Shown here piece after piece: positions 1 through 17,818 of a stretch of DNA of 64,000 bases (positions within the stretch are counted from its first letter, which is position 1; each line of letters opens with the position of its first letter). The stretch is from Phymorhynchus buccinoides. Its lineage: Eukaryota; Mollusca; Gastropoda; Neogastropoda; Raphitomidae. The stretch is taken from NCBI GenBank assembly GCA_017654935.2, contig CM065690.1:22740582-22804581 (forward strand), read 5' to 3'. The translations under genes were made by a program, and so were the position numbers. The notes below the pieces were generated by a model. That model worked only from the letters and a program-made list of their open reading frames with translations, made no database searches and was not told the origin of the DNA.

Positions 1-391
1 AGAAAATTTGCCTTTAACCCACTTCTCTAGGGTATGGGAGATGAGCAACTTTCCCGGCCCCTTTTCATCTAATAAATTTATATTTGTGCCCGGGTTCTGG
101 CTCGTATGGTTGTAAGAAATACAAGTGGTTGAATTGCTCTAAATGGCAGACAGAGAGAAGTAGGGTTTTACATGAAATTACAAGACTCCCACTCTCATCA
201 GTCTGACCAAAGGGTTCAGGATTATTTGACACTTGTATTTTATTTACTCCCAAAATCTGCATAAGATTATGCAACAATAATAATAAAGCAGCTCAATGGC
301 GCCAAAACAAAATGTGAATGAAAAACAATGGAATCCGAAAGGATTTACAAGACTTTTGTCTTTCTAGAAGGTTAGCCCCAAGCAGGAAGGG
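1..391. other. AT-rich flank, possible 3' UTR of a minus-strand gene
   Basis: No open frame of interest. If the minus-strand exon at 392-676 is real, this is its 3' UTR. Read on the minus strand, an AATAAA hexamer sits at 239-244, about 150 bp past the stop codon, which suits a polyadenylation signal. Nothing else is recognised. Confidence 0.3.
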
Positions 392-676
392 TCACTTATT
401 TTCAGTGTCCGGAGGAAAGTTCAAATGATTTTTGGCACTGTCGTGGGGACTTAACTCATGGCTGTGCTGAAGTTCCTCCGTAGGGATCGGCGAGTGCTGG
501 GGTGGCTGGGCTTGCTCGTCAGATGAGAGTAGCTCCCAGTCGTTCCGGTTACGGCTTCGCGGGATGGCACGGTTCAAGCGTGGTCTCCTCGCGGATTCTG
601 GGTGCGGGGCGTCTTGGCGGCGGTCCCGTCTTGGTGCTTGTGAGTCAGGGATGATCTTCCTGCCCACGATGCCCTG
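392..676 (-). CDS. Candidate terminal coding exon, unknown protein
   Basis: On the minus strand a 95-codon open stretch runs from an acceptor-like site (pyrimidine-rich, then CAG, ending at 677-678) to a TGA at 392-394. The encoded tail is hydrophilic and basic then polar, rich in R, P, S, D and H, with no membrane segment and no recognised domain. It looks like a disordered C-terminus. It is markedly GC-richer than its AT-rich surroundings, which is why it stands out. An in-frame stop lies just upstream of the acceptor, so an upstream exon would be needed; none was identified. It could instead be a retroelement remnant. If TMEM181 extends upstream of this window, this would be a gene inside its intron. 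Confidence 0.3.
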   Translation of the reverse strand, partial: QGIVGRKIIPDSQAPRRDRRQDAPHPESARRPRLNRAIPRSRNRNDWELLSSDEQAQPPQHSPIPTEELQHSHELSPHDSAKNHLNFPPDTENK

Positions 677-1797
677 CTGATAATCACAGGAGAAGGTGGA
701 TGTAGATCTCTATGGCTTAGAGACAAGGGGCTTCAGTCGGCAGGGCATTAGTGAATCCCAACCGGCTAGAAGGCTTCCCTTGTACAATAGCACTAGTTAA
801 TAAATAAACTGAATTTCAGTTAACAAACTGAGATCAGTAAAACATAAAAGGTGATCAAGACAACATCACTCTCCATCCAACACCTGGAAAGGAATGGTAT
901 CATAAAGTGCAAGATTGCGGCCCATAGGTTTCCTACTAAAAATAGACAAAAGGGTTAGTAGGCATAAACTCCGGTTCTGGTACCAAAAGAGTTAAAGTCA
1001 AAACACACACACACAAATAATCAGTGCACATAAATAGAACAAAATGTTTACCACTATTCATAATTTAATGCATGGTTTTACAAATGCACTGATTTTCACA
1101 CCATGTTTAATTATCAATAATTTCATCAGTGCGTCATGAGGATCCAAAATAGATCAGTAGCGTGTGTTTCCTCCCTGTGCCTGGATGACTGCTTCAACCT
1201 GCTTATAACGGAATAATGGTAGCCTTGTAATAGCTAAGGGGTGCTTAACTTTTTTCTTTGTTATAGAACAGAATGTTTACCACTTCTTTTCAATAACATA
1301 TCTAGCTACTCCTTATTCATCATTGAACATAGGATCTAGATCAAAAATAGGATCAAACAAACAACCAGTCTCAATCACCAGCAATCAATAATACTCACTA
1401 GATGGGCTATTGTAACTGGCTGGGAGAGGGGTTGAGTCTGCAATGTTGCTCTAGCTAGGTTTCAGCGTCTTGTGTGAAAAACTTTTTCTCACTACGCCAA
1501 TTATAGCCTTCACTTTCAAACAATGAAAGCCTGTCATTGGTTTATTGCAATTGACACGTCACAAGATGATGCTATAATTTTATGCATACTAGTACCGAAT
1601 AATCACGCGCCAGTTACATCCTTATCACGTGCCGACATTCAAATCCTTCTCGTGCTCGGAAAGGAAGGGTTCAAAGGGGCCCGACCGTGGTTGTCACTTT
1701 CTTGTGATGGGTAATGGAGATCGGGGTTCAAAGAGATAACTGCCTTAATCGGCGTTCGTTTGAAGCAGCCGGGCAATTAACGTGGCGGTTGGTCGAG
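677..1797. other. Non-coding, AT-rich, nothing recognised
   Basis: Mostly AT-rich unique-looking DNA with a short (AC)n at about 1001-1016. The short ORFs here have no protein-like character. Confidence 0.4.
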
Positions 1798-1804
1798 AAA
1801 TGAA

Positions 1805-2016
1805 AAGGAGAGAGGGGGGGGGGGGTGGGGAGGGGAGGAAGGGGGGGGGGGTGTAGATAAGAAATAAAGAAAGCGGGTCGCGTGGGACACTTACGTCACA
1901 GTGCGTGCGCGCGCGCGTGTGTGTGTGCGCGCGCGCGCGTGTATGTGTGTGTGTGTGTGTGTGTGATGTTTTATATCTACTGTTAATCCCCATTAAAACA
2001 TTTGAGTTTTTCATTC

Positions 2017-2093
<77 letters not shown>
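1805..2093. repeat. Microsatellite cluster: poly-G, (GT/GC)n, (CT)n
   Basis: G-runs occupy about 1810-1850, alternating GC/GT from 1903 to 1964 (potential Z-DNA), and an uninterrupted (CT)n from 2019 to 2093. Apparent ORFs on both strands here are translations of the dinucleotide repeats. Confidence 0.95.
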
Positions 2094-2097
<4 letters not shown>

Positions 2098-2986
2098 CGC
2101 ACGTGTGCATATTACAACCCATTTCCTCATAAGGAAAGAAAGAAAGAAAACAAATAAAAGGAGTGTACAGACCAAAGAGCCGCAAAATAAGTCAACGCCC
2201 GTCTTGAATAGATCCGAAGAACGTCAGTGTAACAACATGTGACAGGTATTCTATAGTACTACAACATGCCGTTTGTATTATGCCCATTTAGATCTGTTTC
2301 ATAGGAAACGTTTGAAAACTTTGTGCTATAATATAAAATTCATGTAAAACGGCAAAAGGAAGTTTTGCTAATTGTTAACATCTGAGATGTTTCGCCTTAC
2401 TCACTTAATATCTTGACGCGATAAGCGTCAGTGACGTAGAATAGAATGTCACGATGCAATGAAACTAAATCAGATATTTCGCCCAAAACACTCTATAAGT
2501 CATGCGTTCTATGTTTGGATTGACTTCATATTTGTCCACGTTACCTGTAAAAAATCTTTTGTAAATATAGTGCTACGCATTTATTTTTCATAGGTGTTGA
2601 TTCCTACTAAAACACATTTTTTTTCAAAAGTTTCGTTATTTCTGTTAGAAAAACGGACATGTTTTTCATCAAGAAATAAATTCGCAGTTGGTATTTAAAA
2701 GAGCAGTGTCTACTGCGAAATAAAATATATTTTAAACGAATGAACAACCTTTCCTTTCCTTACAAAAAAAAAAGAAAGAAACTTGTTGCACGAATTACTT
2801 TTTTTAAAAGATTTAATTCGTTACAAATTCATAACTGCTAAGAAGCATGTCTAAAAAACGGCATAATCCACTTTAAGGTATTTCAGGGTCTGTAAAATTA
2901 TAAGACAGTGTAAAAATGTGTAATTGACAAACTTCGTTTTTTTATCATTTGCGAGTTCTGTAATTCGGCCTTTTTTGAAAAACGCT
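2094..2986. other. Non-coding AT-rich stretch
   Basis: AT-rich sequence with no convincing coding frame. Nothing further recognised. Confidence 0.4.
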
Positions 2987-3500
2987 CATATGGGACATTT
3001 GTAAATACAAATATGGTGGGAACAACACTGGAGGCAATGCCCGGAGGCAGTACGAAATCAGTAAAGTCCCGATTTTTTTTTATCAATACAGATAGGTGTA
3101 GCGGTAACCACGCCTCGGTTAAACCTCATCGGCTATGGCACCGCTACAAGTGATAAGATGACTCTCTAGAGCATCGTAAACTGCGTGCGCGCGAGAGAGA
3201 GAGAGAGAAAATGGAGTTTTACGTCCTCTTGGTCTGAATCAGACACATATGGGACATTTGTAAATACAAATATGGTGGGAACAATACTGGAGGCAATGCC
3301 CGGAGGCAGTGCAAAACCAGTAAAGTCCCGATTTTTTTTTATAATTAAACTGCGTGCGCGCGCGACGAAAATGGTGTTTTACGTCCTCTTGGTCTGAATC
3401 AGACACATATGGGACATTTGTAAATACAAATATGGTGGGAACAATACTGGAGGCAATGCCCGGAGGCAGTACGAAACCAGTAAAGTCCCGATTTTTTTAT
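2987..3500. repeat. Three direct copies of a ~100-160 bp repeat
   Basis: A ~97-bp block beginning CATATGGGACATTTG and ending AAAGTCCCGATTTTT occurs at 2987, 3246 and 3406. The second and third copies are 160 bp apart and also share the upstream portion (GCGTGCGCGCG followed by TTTTACGTCCTCTTGG). Copy 1 shares only the core. Differences are a few substitutions, indicating local tandem duplication. Confidence 0.9.
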
Positions 3501-3984
3501 TAGATTTTAAGCTCTGCGTGCGCGCGCTCGCCTAAGTGTATAGACTATGAATAACATTTTACTCTATGATAACGTTATGAATATTACCTGAACAGAAAAT
3601 AGTTATTATAAAACAATACAAATGAGATATTTCCAGTTAACTTAATTTATACGTTATCTAGATACACAAACTTTATTTGTTGATAACAATATCATCCCAA
3701 ATTGCCATGTGATACAAAAAAGCAAATAAAACGAACTAAATAAATGTATTATTGGAATGACAATTACCTCCCCTGAAACAAGGTGTACATATTGTTTTTA
3801 ACGTCCTAACTGTGCCTTTTAATATTGCATTAACTTCCTGATTTTCTTCTTTCACTTACACGTTCAATGACTCGCCTCTAGATCAGTCTGCCCATTAATT
3901 GATTAATTTTTAAATCTTCAAATCTTAGTGGAGAACATCTAGACTAGATCTAACTAATGGCTTCACCTAGTATACTGTCTCTTG
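3501..3984. other. Non-coding AT-rich stretch
   Basis: No coding frame, RNA gene or repeat recognised. Confidence 0.4.
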
Positions 3985-4254
3985 TCATTTGTGTTTAAAA
4001 AAAATATTGGCTACCGGGCCATTTTTACAGGCGAACAGTATATTGGTGGGGAAACTAGTGAAATGTGTAATTCGTTTCAACTCTTTGTTGTTTAGAACAT
4101 CCAACTGAACTGAAGCACAATATCGAGGCTTTTTCTTTGATGGACCCCTAACGCGTTCTTTCGTTTTCGTCATTTCCTGCAAGACTATTTTTACATTGGA
4201 GCCTTCGGTGCCCAGGGGTGTCATAGCTGCCGGAAAGTTTAAGTTTTGCGACAT
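3985..4254 (-). CDS. Hypothetical 89-residue ORF
   Basis: An ATG-initiated minus-strand ORF of 89 codons. The protein is basic in the middle (a KERVRGPSKKKPR stretch at about residues 32-44) and polar, with no signal peptide or membrane helix. The composition is more protein-like than the neighbouring shadow ORFs, but I recognise no family. It could be a complete small gene, a first exon whose donor I cannot place, or a transposon remnant. Confidence 0.25.
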   Translation of the reverse strand: MSQNLNFPAAMTPLGTEGSNVKIVLQEMTKTKERVRGPSKKKPRYCASVQLDVLNNKELKRITHFTSFPTNILFACKNGPVANIFFKHK

Positions 4255-5073
4255 TGACTTTATTAAAATATAAAGGCAATTCTAGAAAATCTTCATTTTC
4301 GCTTCATTTATAGCAATTTTTGGTGTTCATCAATACAACACAATCAAAGTCCAGTGTATCTCAGCATGTTTGCGACATGCTTATCACAGGGTTTTCATCT
4401 GACAATATTTGAGAATGAAAGCTCAGAAAAGAAAAAAAATTAATAGAAGAAGGGTTGTAGTAGAAAGATTAATGAATTATTTATATGATGAGGAACTAAT
4501 GATAGGAAGACTAGACCATTTTGTGCTCTTGAGAAGGAATGACAGCCATTTAAACTTTGCACACCAATGGTTTCTTTTTGTTCTTTTTTGTGTGTGTAGA
4601 CATCGTGTTTAAACTTTAAGCACCAAAAAAAAAAAAGGACAAGAAGAAAGAGTATATGAGTGACTGATAAAAAATGAATATTAACAATGTAATTATGTAG
4701 TAGAAAAATAACTGGGGACCCTGACAAGCAGCAGTGATTTTGGCTTTACTAGGGTAGAGCAGCCTGCAGTGTGATAATGAATGCAAAAAAATATTTAGTT
4801 AGCACTTTTTGACCTATGACTGAAAGCGTGACTAAGATGCTTTCCTCATCCTTGCGAGTGGAAGTAATCAGAAATTACTGAATCTCAAAATCATGGCCAG
4901 CACACGACACACATCCCCTACATTCTGTCTCTTTTTAAATTTTCTTCATAATTAAATTCATCTGAGGCTTCGCACTGTCACTATTTATGCTAAAACTCGC
5001 CACGAGTCTCAATTGCTTTCCTTTTACATTGGCAAGTAGAGTTCCAAACAGGAGTGGTTAGAGCAAAGGAAGA
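4255..5073. other. Non-coding AT-rich stretch
   Basis: Poly-A tracts and AT-rich sequence; no supported gene. Confidence 0.4.
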
Positions 5074-5535
5074 TTAACCTTTACCAGACTTCCGGGGTCG
5101 CCCACGACCCATTAACACAAAAAAAATGTTATATCTCTAAAACTATTTAAGCAATCTTCATGAAATTTCATGACTTTGTCAAAAACGTAAATGGCTTTAA
5201 GTGTGTTAAATTTCATTAATGTGTATAAAATATGAATGACGTAATATGACGTGTCATTTTAACATACTTGTCCAGATGGCGCGGGTGTCCTACGACCCCT
5301 ACTTTAAAGAGCAGAAATATGTCACTGCAGTGCATTGAGTAGGGGTCGTGGGAGACCCGCGCCATCTGGACAAGTATAAACACATGGTGACTCTTTGACA
5401 AGTAGGGGTCCTGGAGGACCCCCATCATCTGGACAGGGATAAACACTGTTAAAATGCATGTAAAAATCTGTGGGTACTGGGAGACCCCCATCATCTGGAG
5501 AAGTATAATCACAAGCAACATCCGGTAAAGGTTAA
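5074..5535. mobile_element. MITE with perfect 12-bp TTAA-type terminal inverted repeats
   Basis: The ends are TTAACCTTTACC (5074-5085) and its exact reverse complement (5524-5535). The interior contains a ~38-bp inverted pair (about 5268-5305 and 5337-5378) and two further direct copies of a motif with AGTAGGGGTC...CATCTGGA. No transposase is encoded. The outer TTAA plus inverted repeat resembles piggyBac-type non-autonomous elements, but that family assignment is an inference. Confidence 0.7.
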
Positions 5536-6075
5536 ACTAAAGCAATAGAGAGGGGATACAAGAGTCTGGATTGAGCAATGCTGATGGTGAGGACTAAGAA
5601 CATTGATCGCATTAACTGGAAATTGTCGGTCAAATACTGATTGCAAAACCAAATTACAGAAGAAAAGAAATTGACCTGTCAGTCCCAGGGACTGATGACA
5701 TTTTCAGTACTATAAAGTACCCAATGCCTACATTTTTGCTAGGACTGATAAATGGTTTTAATAGAAACTCGGATATTGTTGTTTTCTGTAGTTTTTCACT
5801 GGTTTTTGTTTCCAACTCTGGGACTGCTTTTGACACTGACTATTGGGGAAATGGACGTTTTAAAAAAAAAAATAGAATGTGTCCTTTTACCACAAAATCG
5901 GATTGTCCCCCATGAAAAAGTAAGGACAAACACAAGGCGTTTGTCCTACCAATTAATGAAAGGTCACTCTCGCAAACCGTGAAAGTTATGTCCCTTGGCT
6001 ATTTGTGAGCATTTCCTATTGTCACTGATGGGACTGGTTTTCAAAACTCCTAGCGAGACCACTGGCTAAGAATAG
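5536..6075. other. Intronic or intergenic DNA, nothing recognised
   Basis: Short overlapping ORFs here have no recognisable protein features. Confidence 0.4.
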
Positions 6076-6147
6076 ACTGTTATGTGAGGCACTACTGTTA
6101 TGTGAGGCACTACTGTTATGTGAGGCATTACTGTTATGTGAGGCACT
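6076..6147. repeat. 18-bp tandem repeat, four copies
   Basis: The unit ACTGTTATGTGAGGCACT starts at 6076, 6094, 6112 and 6130. Only the third copy differs, by one base. The array ends about 30 bp upstream of a TMEM181 splice acceptor, inside the region where a branch point would normally lie. Confidence 0.95.
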
Positions 6148-6179
6148 AACTACAATACAGTGGTGTGGCCTGTGTGCAG

Positions 6180-13153
<6,974 letters not shown>

Positions 13154-14586
13154 TGCCCAGAGAATCCACCTGTTCCTGTTCCTCCCCCTACTTATACCCC
13201 GCGTGCTGTTCCACGTGTGTCAACACTGCTCTCCAGTCCGCTCTGCGCACGATCAACCTGCTGGTCTTTTTCGCAATGCCACTGGAGCCTCCGGTCTTCC
13301 TGATATACAGCTTGTTTCTGCAAGATGGTGGCTTGGGATTTGTGTGTGAGTTAGGTATGCCTCAGAACAAGGTGAATGTGCAAGGAGGGGGGGGTTGCTG
13401 CATTTAAATCTTATGTTTGCATTGAAAGGCGCTGAGAGAGAGAACGTGTACATAAATCTGGGAATGCTGCTTAGCTTTGTTTCAGGGGTATGTTGCTAAA
13501 TGTAGATTTAACTCGATGCAACGATTCGAGAGGATGGTGTTGCGCTTTAGACTCGGCAGACGGGTGTTGGGTGTGGATTCTCAAGAAATGGATCTGATTT
13601 TTTAAAAATCGATTGTATGTTTAGTACTGTGTGTCTAGTCCTGGGATTTAATGAGCGGGTTTGGCTTGTTTGTAGAACAATAGGAAGAGAATGTTGTGGG
13701 TGTGAAATTGTTGTGACTGCCTGTCCCAGAAGAATGAACAGTCTCGACGTTTGTGTGCTGTAAGCTGATCTCCAAGCATCAACACTTTGACCCCAGTCAG
13801 TAGCAACAACTACTTTTTTTTGTTGCAACTTGCCACCCCATCTGCTAAATCTCTACAATCATATTATTTTGTATGTCTTTTTTTCTGTTTTCTTTTTATG
13901 AGAAATATGACACCAAACTGCATTTTGTTGTTGTTTTCTTTTTACTTTTAGCTCAAATATTTCATTTTGCTACAATACTTTGTCCACGTTATGAAATATT
14001 TGATGGTTTTGTTTTTGCTTTTTTTAATTTTTTACTCTGTACTGTACTTATTGTTTTTCACTATAATTCATGTCATAACCTAGAAATAGGAATGGCTGAG
14101 TCGTTGAGATAAGGATCTCTCTTTCATCACAAGAATGTGCTCTATATGGATTTGAACAGTTGCATGGTATGTTTTTCGTTTTTTTAAAAATAACCTACTA
14201 GTACTACATAAACAATGCTGCTTTCCTGATTAACCCTTTTACCGCCAATGTTTCATTTATGCACCACAATGGTTTACCACCCATGTCACTGAAAGGCATA
14301 AATTCAGGGCCTGTTATCTGAAGACCCTGTTTTCTTAATTTGGGGAGGTAAAGATAGGCCTAATGTTATATATGTCACAGAGGAATTCCCAATATTGCAG
14401 ATACATTTTTCTCTCTCTACCCAGTTAAGTATAATTGTATATTTTGGCTGAAAAATGGCTGGTGGCGAAAGGGTCAAGCTATTTTGAGGAACAGGATTTT
14501 GTCACTGCTTATGCATCTGTTTATTGGGGACAAAGGTGTGTGTGTGAAATGTATGATTAGCCAAAAAAACATGTGCAATCAATAAA
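13154..14586 (+). other. Presumed TMEM181 3' UTR
   Basis: No coding frame follows the stop. The first well-placed AATAAA is at 14581-14586; later ones occur at about 19045 and 23786, so the UTR end is uncertain. It includes the 14230-14477 MITE. Confidence 0.5.
14230..14477 (-). mobile_element. piggyBac-like MITE
   Basis: Starts TTAACCCTTTTACCGCCA and ends with the near complement TGGCGAAAGGGTCAA. The interior matches, inverted, the copies at 38613-39243 (GGCATAAATTCAGGGCCTGT, GACATAT..., ATTTTGGCTGAAAAATGGC). The TTAA followed by CCC/GGG ends is the pattern of piggyBac non-autonomous elements. Confidence 0.7.
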
Positions 14587-14696
14587 AGCAAGCTAAGAAG
14601 CTTCTTCTTCTTCTTCTTCGATAGCTCAGACAGTTTCCTGTCAATTATGAGCGCAGATGCATCATGCTGCCTTTATGCGCCTAAGAGTAAGAAATA
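14587..14696. other. Spacer with (TTC)n
   Basis: Short CTT-type repeat at about 14602-14619; otherwise nothing recognised. Confidence 0.4.
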
Positions 14697-14937
14697 ATTA
14701 GGCCCAGCATGTCCGACTTCGGCTGGAGGAAATGGAAATGTTTATGAAAGCGTTTCTTGAAAAAAGGCAAGAGAATGGATCAGAAAGGCAGAAAGGTAGT
14801 AGATGACAGCAAGCAAAGGGAAAAGGCAGACTCAAAGAGAGTGACATATTAGAGGAAGTTACAAGCACAGAACTTCCAGAAGGTCGGGGAACTCTATTTA
14901 TGCAAAAGACCCCCCCGGTATCCCCACGGGGGGGTAA
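14697..14937 (-). mobile_element. Dispersed retroelement fragment, copy 1
   Basis: Read on the minus strand it contains CCCCGTGGGGATACCGGG, a GAAGTTCTGTGCTTGTAACTT-like segment and ACTCTCTTTGAGTCTGCC-like sequence. The same order recurs on the + strand at 25225-25460 and 39428-39625. The 25-kb copy lies inside an insertion with a 13-bp target duplication. Confidence 0.7.
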
Positions 14938-15714
14938 ACTAAGAAGCAAAATGTTGATAAGTGAAGCAAGTGAGCAGGAAGTTTGGGAAACAGTATGTTG
15001 TAAGTAAGAGATGAAACACTTTAAAAAAAGAAAACATCATATCTGGTACTTTAGGACCTAGAAAATCTACTCTTTTTAAAGTGATATCTTGGTTTATGAA
15101 TGGAATGGAAGATTCTATTGAAAGAAAAGATCATTTAGGATATATTTTATGTGTTGAGTAGACTTGATTCGTCAGCAAAAACATACTTTGCAGATTGATG
15201 TTTCAAAATAATATTATGCTCATCTTAACTTTTGATAACGGATTGTGCAGATGTCCTCGCTAAATGCACGTAATATTGTTCCTAAAATGGCCAACTCAAG
15301 GAAAGCTAAATCCGACTGTAGCAGCGTCACATGAATCGAACAAAATACGAACAATTACACTATAACTACGAGTATAAAAAATCACAATTATTTAATAATA
15401 TTAATAATGAACAAATACATTGTATAACTGTTCAACAAAATATCTTAAACTACGCAAATGCACGAAAAATAAGAAACCATACATCCTCTCTTAATCGTTT
15501 CAAAAATGATAAATGAGGTTTGGCTTCAACATCAATATTTTTGTGGTCCACCTTTTTCGGTTCACATACCAAGTCACTGCCCATCGAAGTAAATGATTTT
15601 GAAATGACATTTTTTTAGATAATTTTTTTTTACTTGATTTTTGTTAAAAGCAAAATGTTTACAAAAAACACAGATTTGGGAACTACAACAGCATTGTGTA
15701 AACATTGGATTTGT
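14938..15714. other. AT-rich, nothing recognised
   Basis: Low-complexity AT-rich DNA; ORFs here are short and compositionally biased. Confidence 0.4.
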
Positions 15715-15873
15715 CCTGGGACGGTATTCATGTCGAGATAGCATGAGACTTAGCATGATGCTAACTTAGAAGCTCTTCCAAAAGTCCTATTAAATCCTAT
15801 AGGACATTGGAAGAGCTTCTAAGTTAGCATCATGCTAAGTCTCATGCTATCTCGACATGAATACCGTCCCTGG
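15715..15873. mobile_element. 159-bp near-perfect hairpin element, copy 1
   Basis: Two ~72-bp arms, from CCTGGGACGGTATTCATGTC through TAGAAGCTCTTCCAA, are almost perfect reverse complements around a short TCCTATTAAATCCTATAGG-type centre. A second copy of the same length lies at 40420-40578 with only a few differences. No coding capacity. Confidence 0.9.
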
Positions 15874-15959
15874 TTTGTTTTCTGCTTGCACCCATTCTAC
15901 ATCCCCCATCTTTGTTTGTGCCCTTACCCTCAAAATCCATCTCTGTTCCTGTGTCTCCG

Positions 15960-16074
15960 TCTCTCTCTTGTCTTTGTCTCTGTTCTCTCTCTAGTCTCTC
16001 TCTATCTCAGTCTGTATGTCTGTCTCTCTCTTTATCTCTGTACGTCGTATATCTGCTTTGCTTTCTCTGTATGT

Positions 16075-16127
<53 letters not shown>

Positions 16128-16166
16128 TTCTCTTTGTCTTATATCTGCTTTGCTTTCTCTGTATGT

Positions 16167-16217
<51 letters not shown>

Positions 16218-16256
16218 TTCTCTTTGTCTTATATCTGCTTTGCTTTCTCTGTATGT

Positions 16257-16352
<96 letters not shown>

Positions 16353-16426
16353 TGTCTTATATCTGCTTTGCTTTCTCTGTATGTCTTCAGTCACTCTCTC
16401 TCTCTCTCTCTCTCTCTGGTTTAAAC
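15960..16426. repeat. (CT)n with higher-order repeat units
   Basis: A ~32-bp insert (TATATCTGCTTTGCTTTCTC, then TGTATGTCTTCA) recurs at about 16048, 16140, 16230 and 16358. The copies are separated by CT tracts ending in TTTCTCTTTGTCTT, giving ~90-bp higher-order units; the last unit has an expanded tract. Confidence 0.95.
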
Positions 16427-16560
16427 TTCTTTATTTCTTCCTTATAACGTAACAAAATAATCAATATGAGAATAAAGGGCAGCAACAAGCCTTTGGCTTA
16501 TATCGTGCCCGTACACATTACACAATTTAAAATTTATGAGACGGAACATAAACATTTTCC

Positions 16561-16617
<57 letters not shown>

Positions 16618-17679
16618 GAATGAAAGAGAACACGTTTTTGTTCCATATGCATTTTTTGTTTGTTTGGTTTTTGCTCAAACACTTTTGTTGCCACAAGAAT
16701 TTTGTCACTGCCATGCGTTCATTCCTTTTTGTTGGATAAGCCATGTCTGTGCTCAGTCTTGCTCTCTCGTATCGCGCTGTAGTACAAGCATTATTTTATA
16801 TTATGCACCTGTTGATGTCTTTATCCTACAAACATACGTGTTTTATGCTTTGTTGCGTTGCTATATCGCTGTCCGCATGCAGAAGAGACGTAACTCAAAA
16901 TTGGTCATCTTCGATGTGTTGCACTTACCAGTTGATCTAGACAAGCCGCATCATCTAACACAGCTGTACAACAACAATTTGCAAAGATAAAACACCGATG
17001 GTGACGCTAAATGAACAAAAAATGACGGTATGTGGCCTGAAATGACCAAAATGTTGAATTTACCATTCCTCATGTGAAGTGACGTCATTCGACTTACGTC
17101 TCTTTTGCATGCGGGCGACGATATATATATTTGTTGGCGTACATCTTGTTTCTGCGCATTACCTTATTTAATGATAATAAATAAGCTGACTCTGTACGGT
17201 TTTTTTCTGTCATTTCAGTTTTGTTGACTTCAATTTTTTTGTTTTTGTTTTTTGTTTTTACCTAGTTAGCTATTTTATTGTCACACTTTGTTGACTACTC
17301 ACCTCCTTTTGTTCAAATAATGACCATTTGTGTGTTTGAACAATTTGATAGCATGTACATTTATTGTATTTGATAACCTACCTCTGTTTTTAAAGCATAT
17401 TAACCTTCATTTAAGTCATGTTGCTTTCAGAACCTTTGCCTTTGAAACATGAATTGGTTTGAGGTGCACGCTAGTGGGCATAAACGTGAAACGAGCGTCA
17501 TCGTTTTAGAACAATGTTTTCCATCATTTGGGTTCATGTTTATGCCTTAATGTGTTGCTAATTTTGCAAATAATTTTATTCAGAAACATTTGTCAATGGA
17601 TTTGGGCAAAATGTTCGTGGAGACTTGGTTGACTGTGGGAGAGAGGGGTAAGGGAAAATGATTTATAGGGAAGGAATGT
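16427..17679. other. Non-coding stretch with (CT)n at 16566-16616
   Basis: AT-rich flanks. Long ORFs crossing the CT tract are repeat translations. No gene recognised. Confidence 0.5.
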
Positions 17680-17818
17680 ACCATATTTTTCGGACTATAA
17701 GCGTACGTACACGTACATGTGGAGATTCCATGCGGAAACCCGTGCACAATCCGCAAATAAGTAAAGGAAAGACAAGGAAAAGATTTGCGTCTGTGTACAA
17801 CTTTCCCCTAAGCCGTAC

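Noticed and set aside
1523..1714. 63-codon + strand ORF
   Set aside because: No recognisable motif, no neighbouring splice sites, and typical length for chance ORFs.
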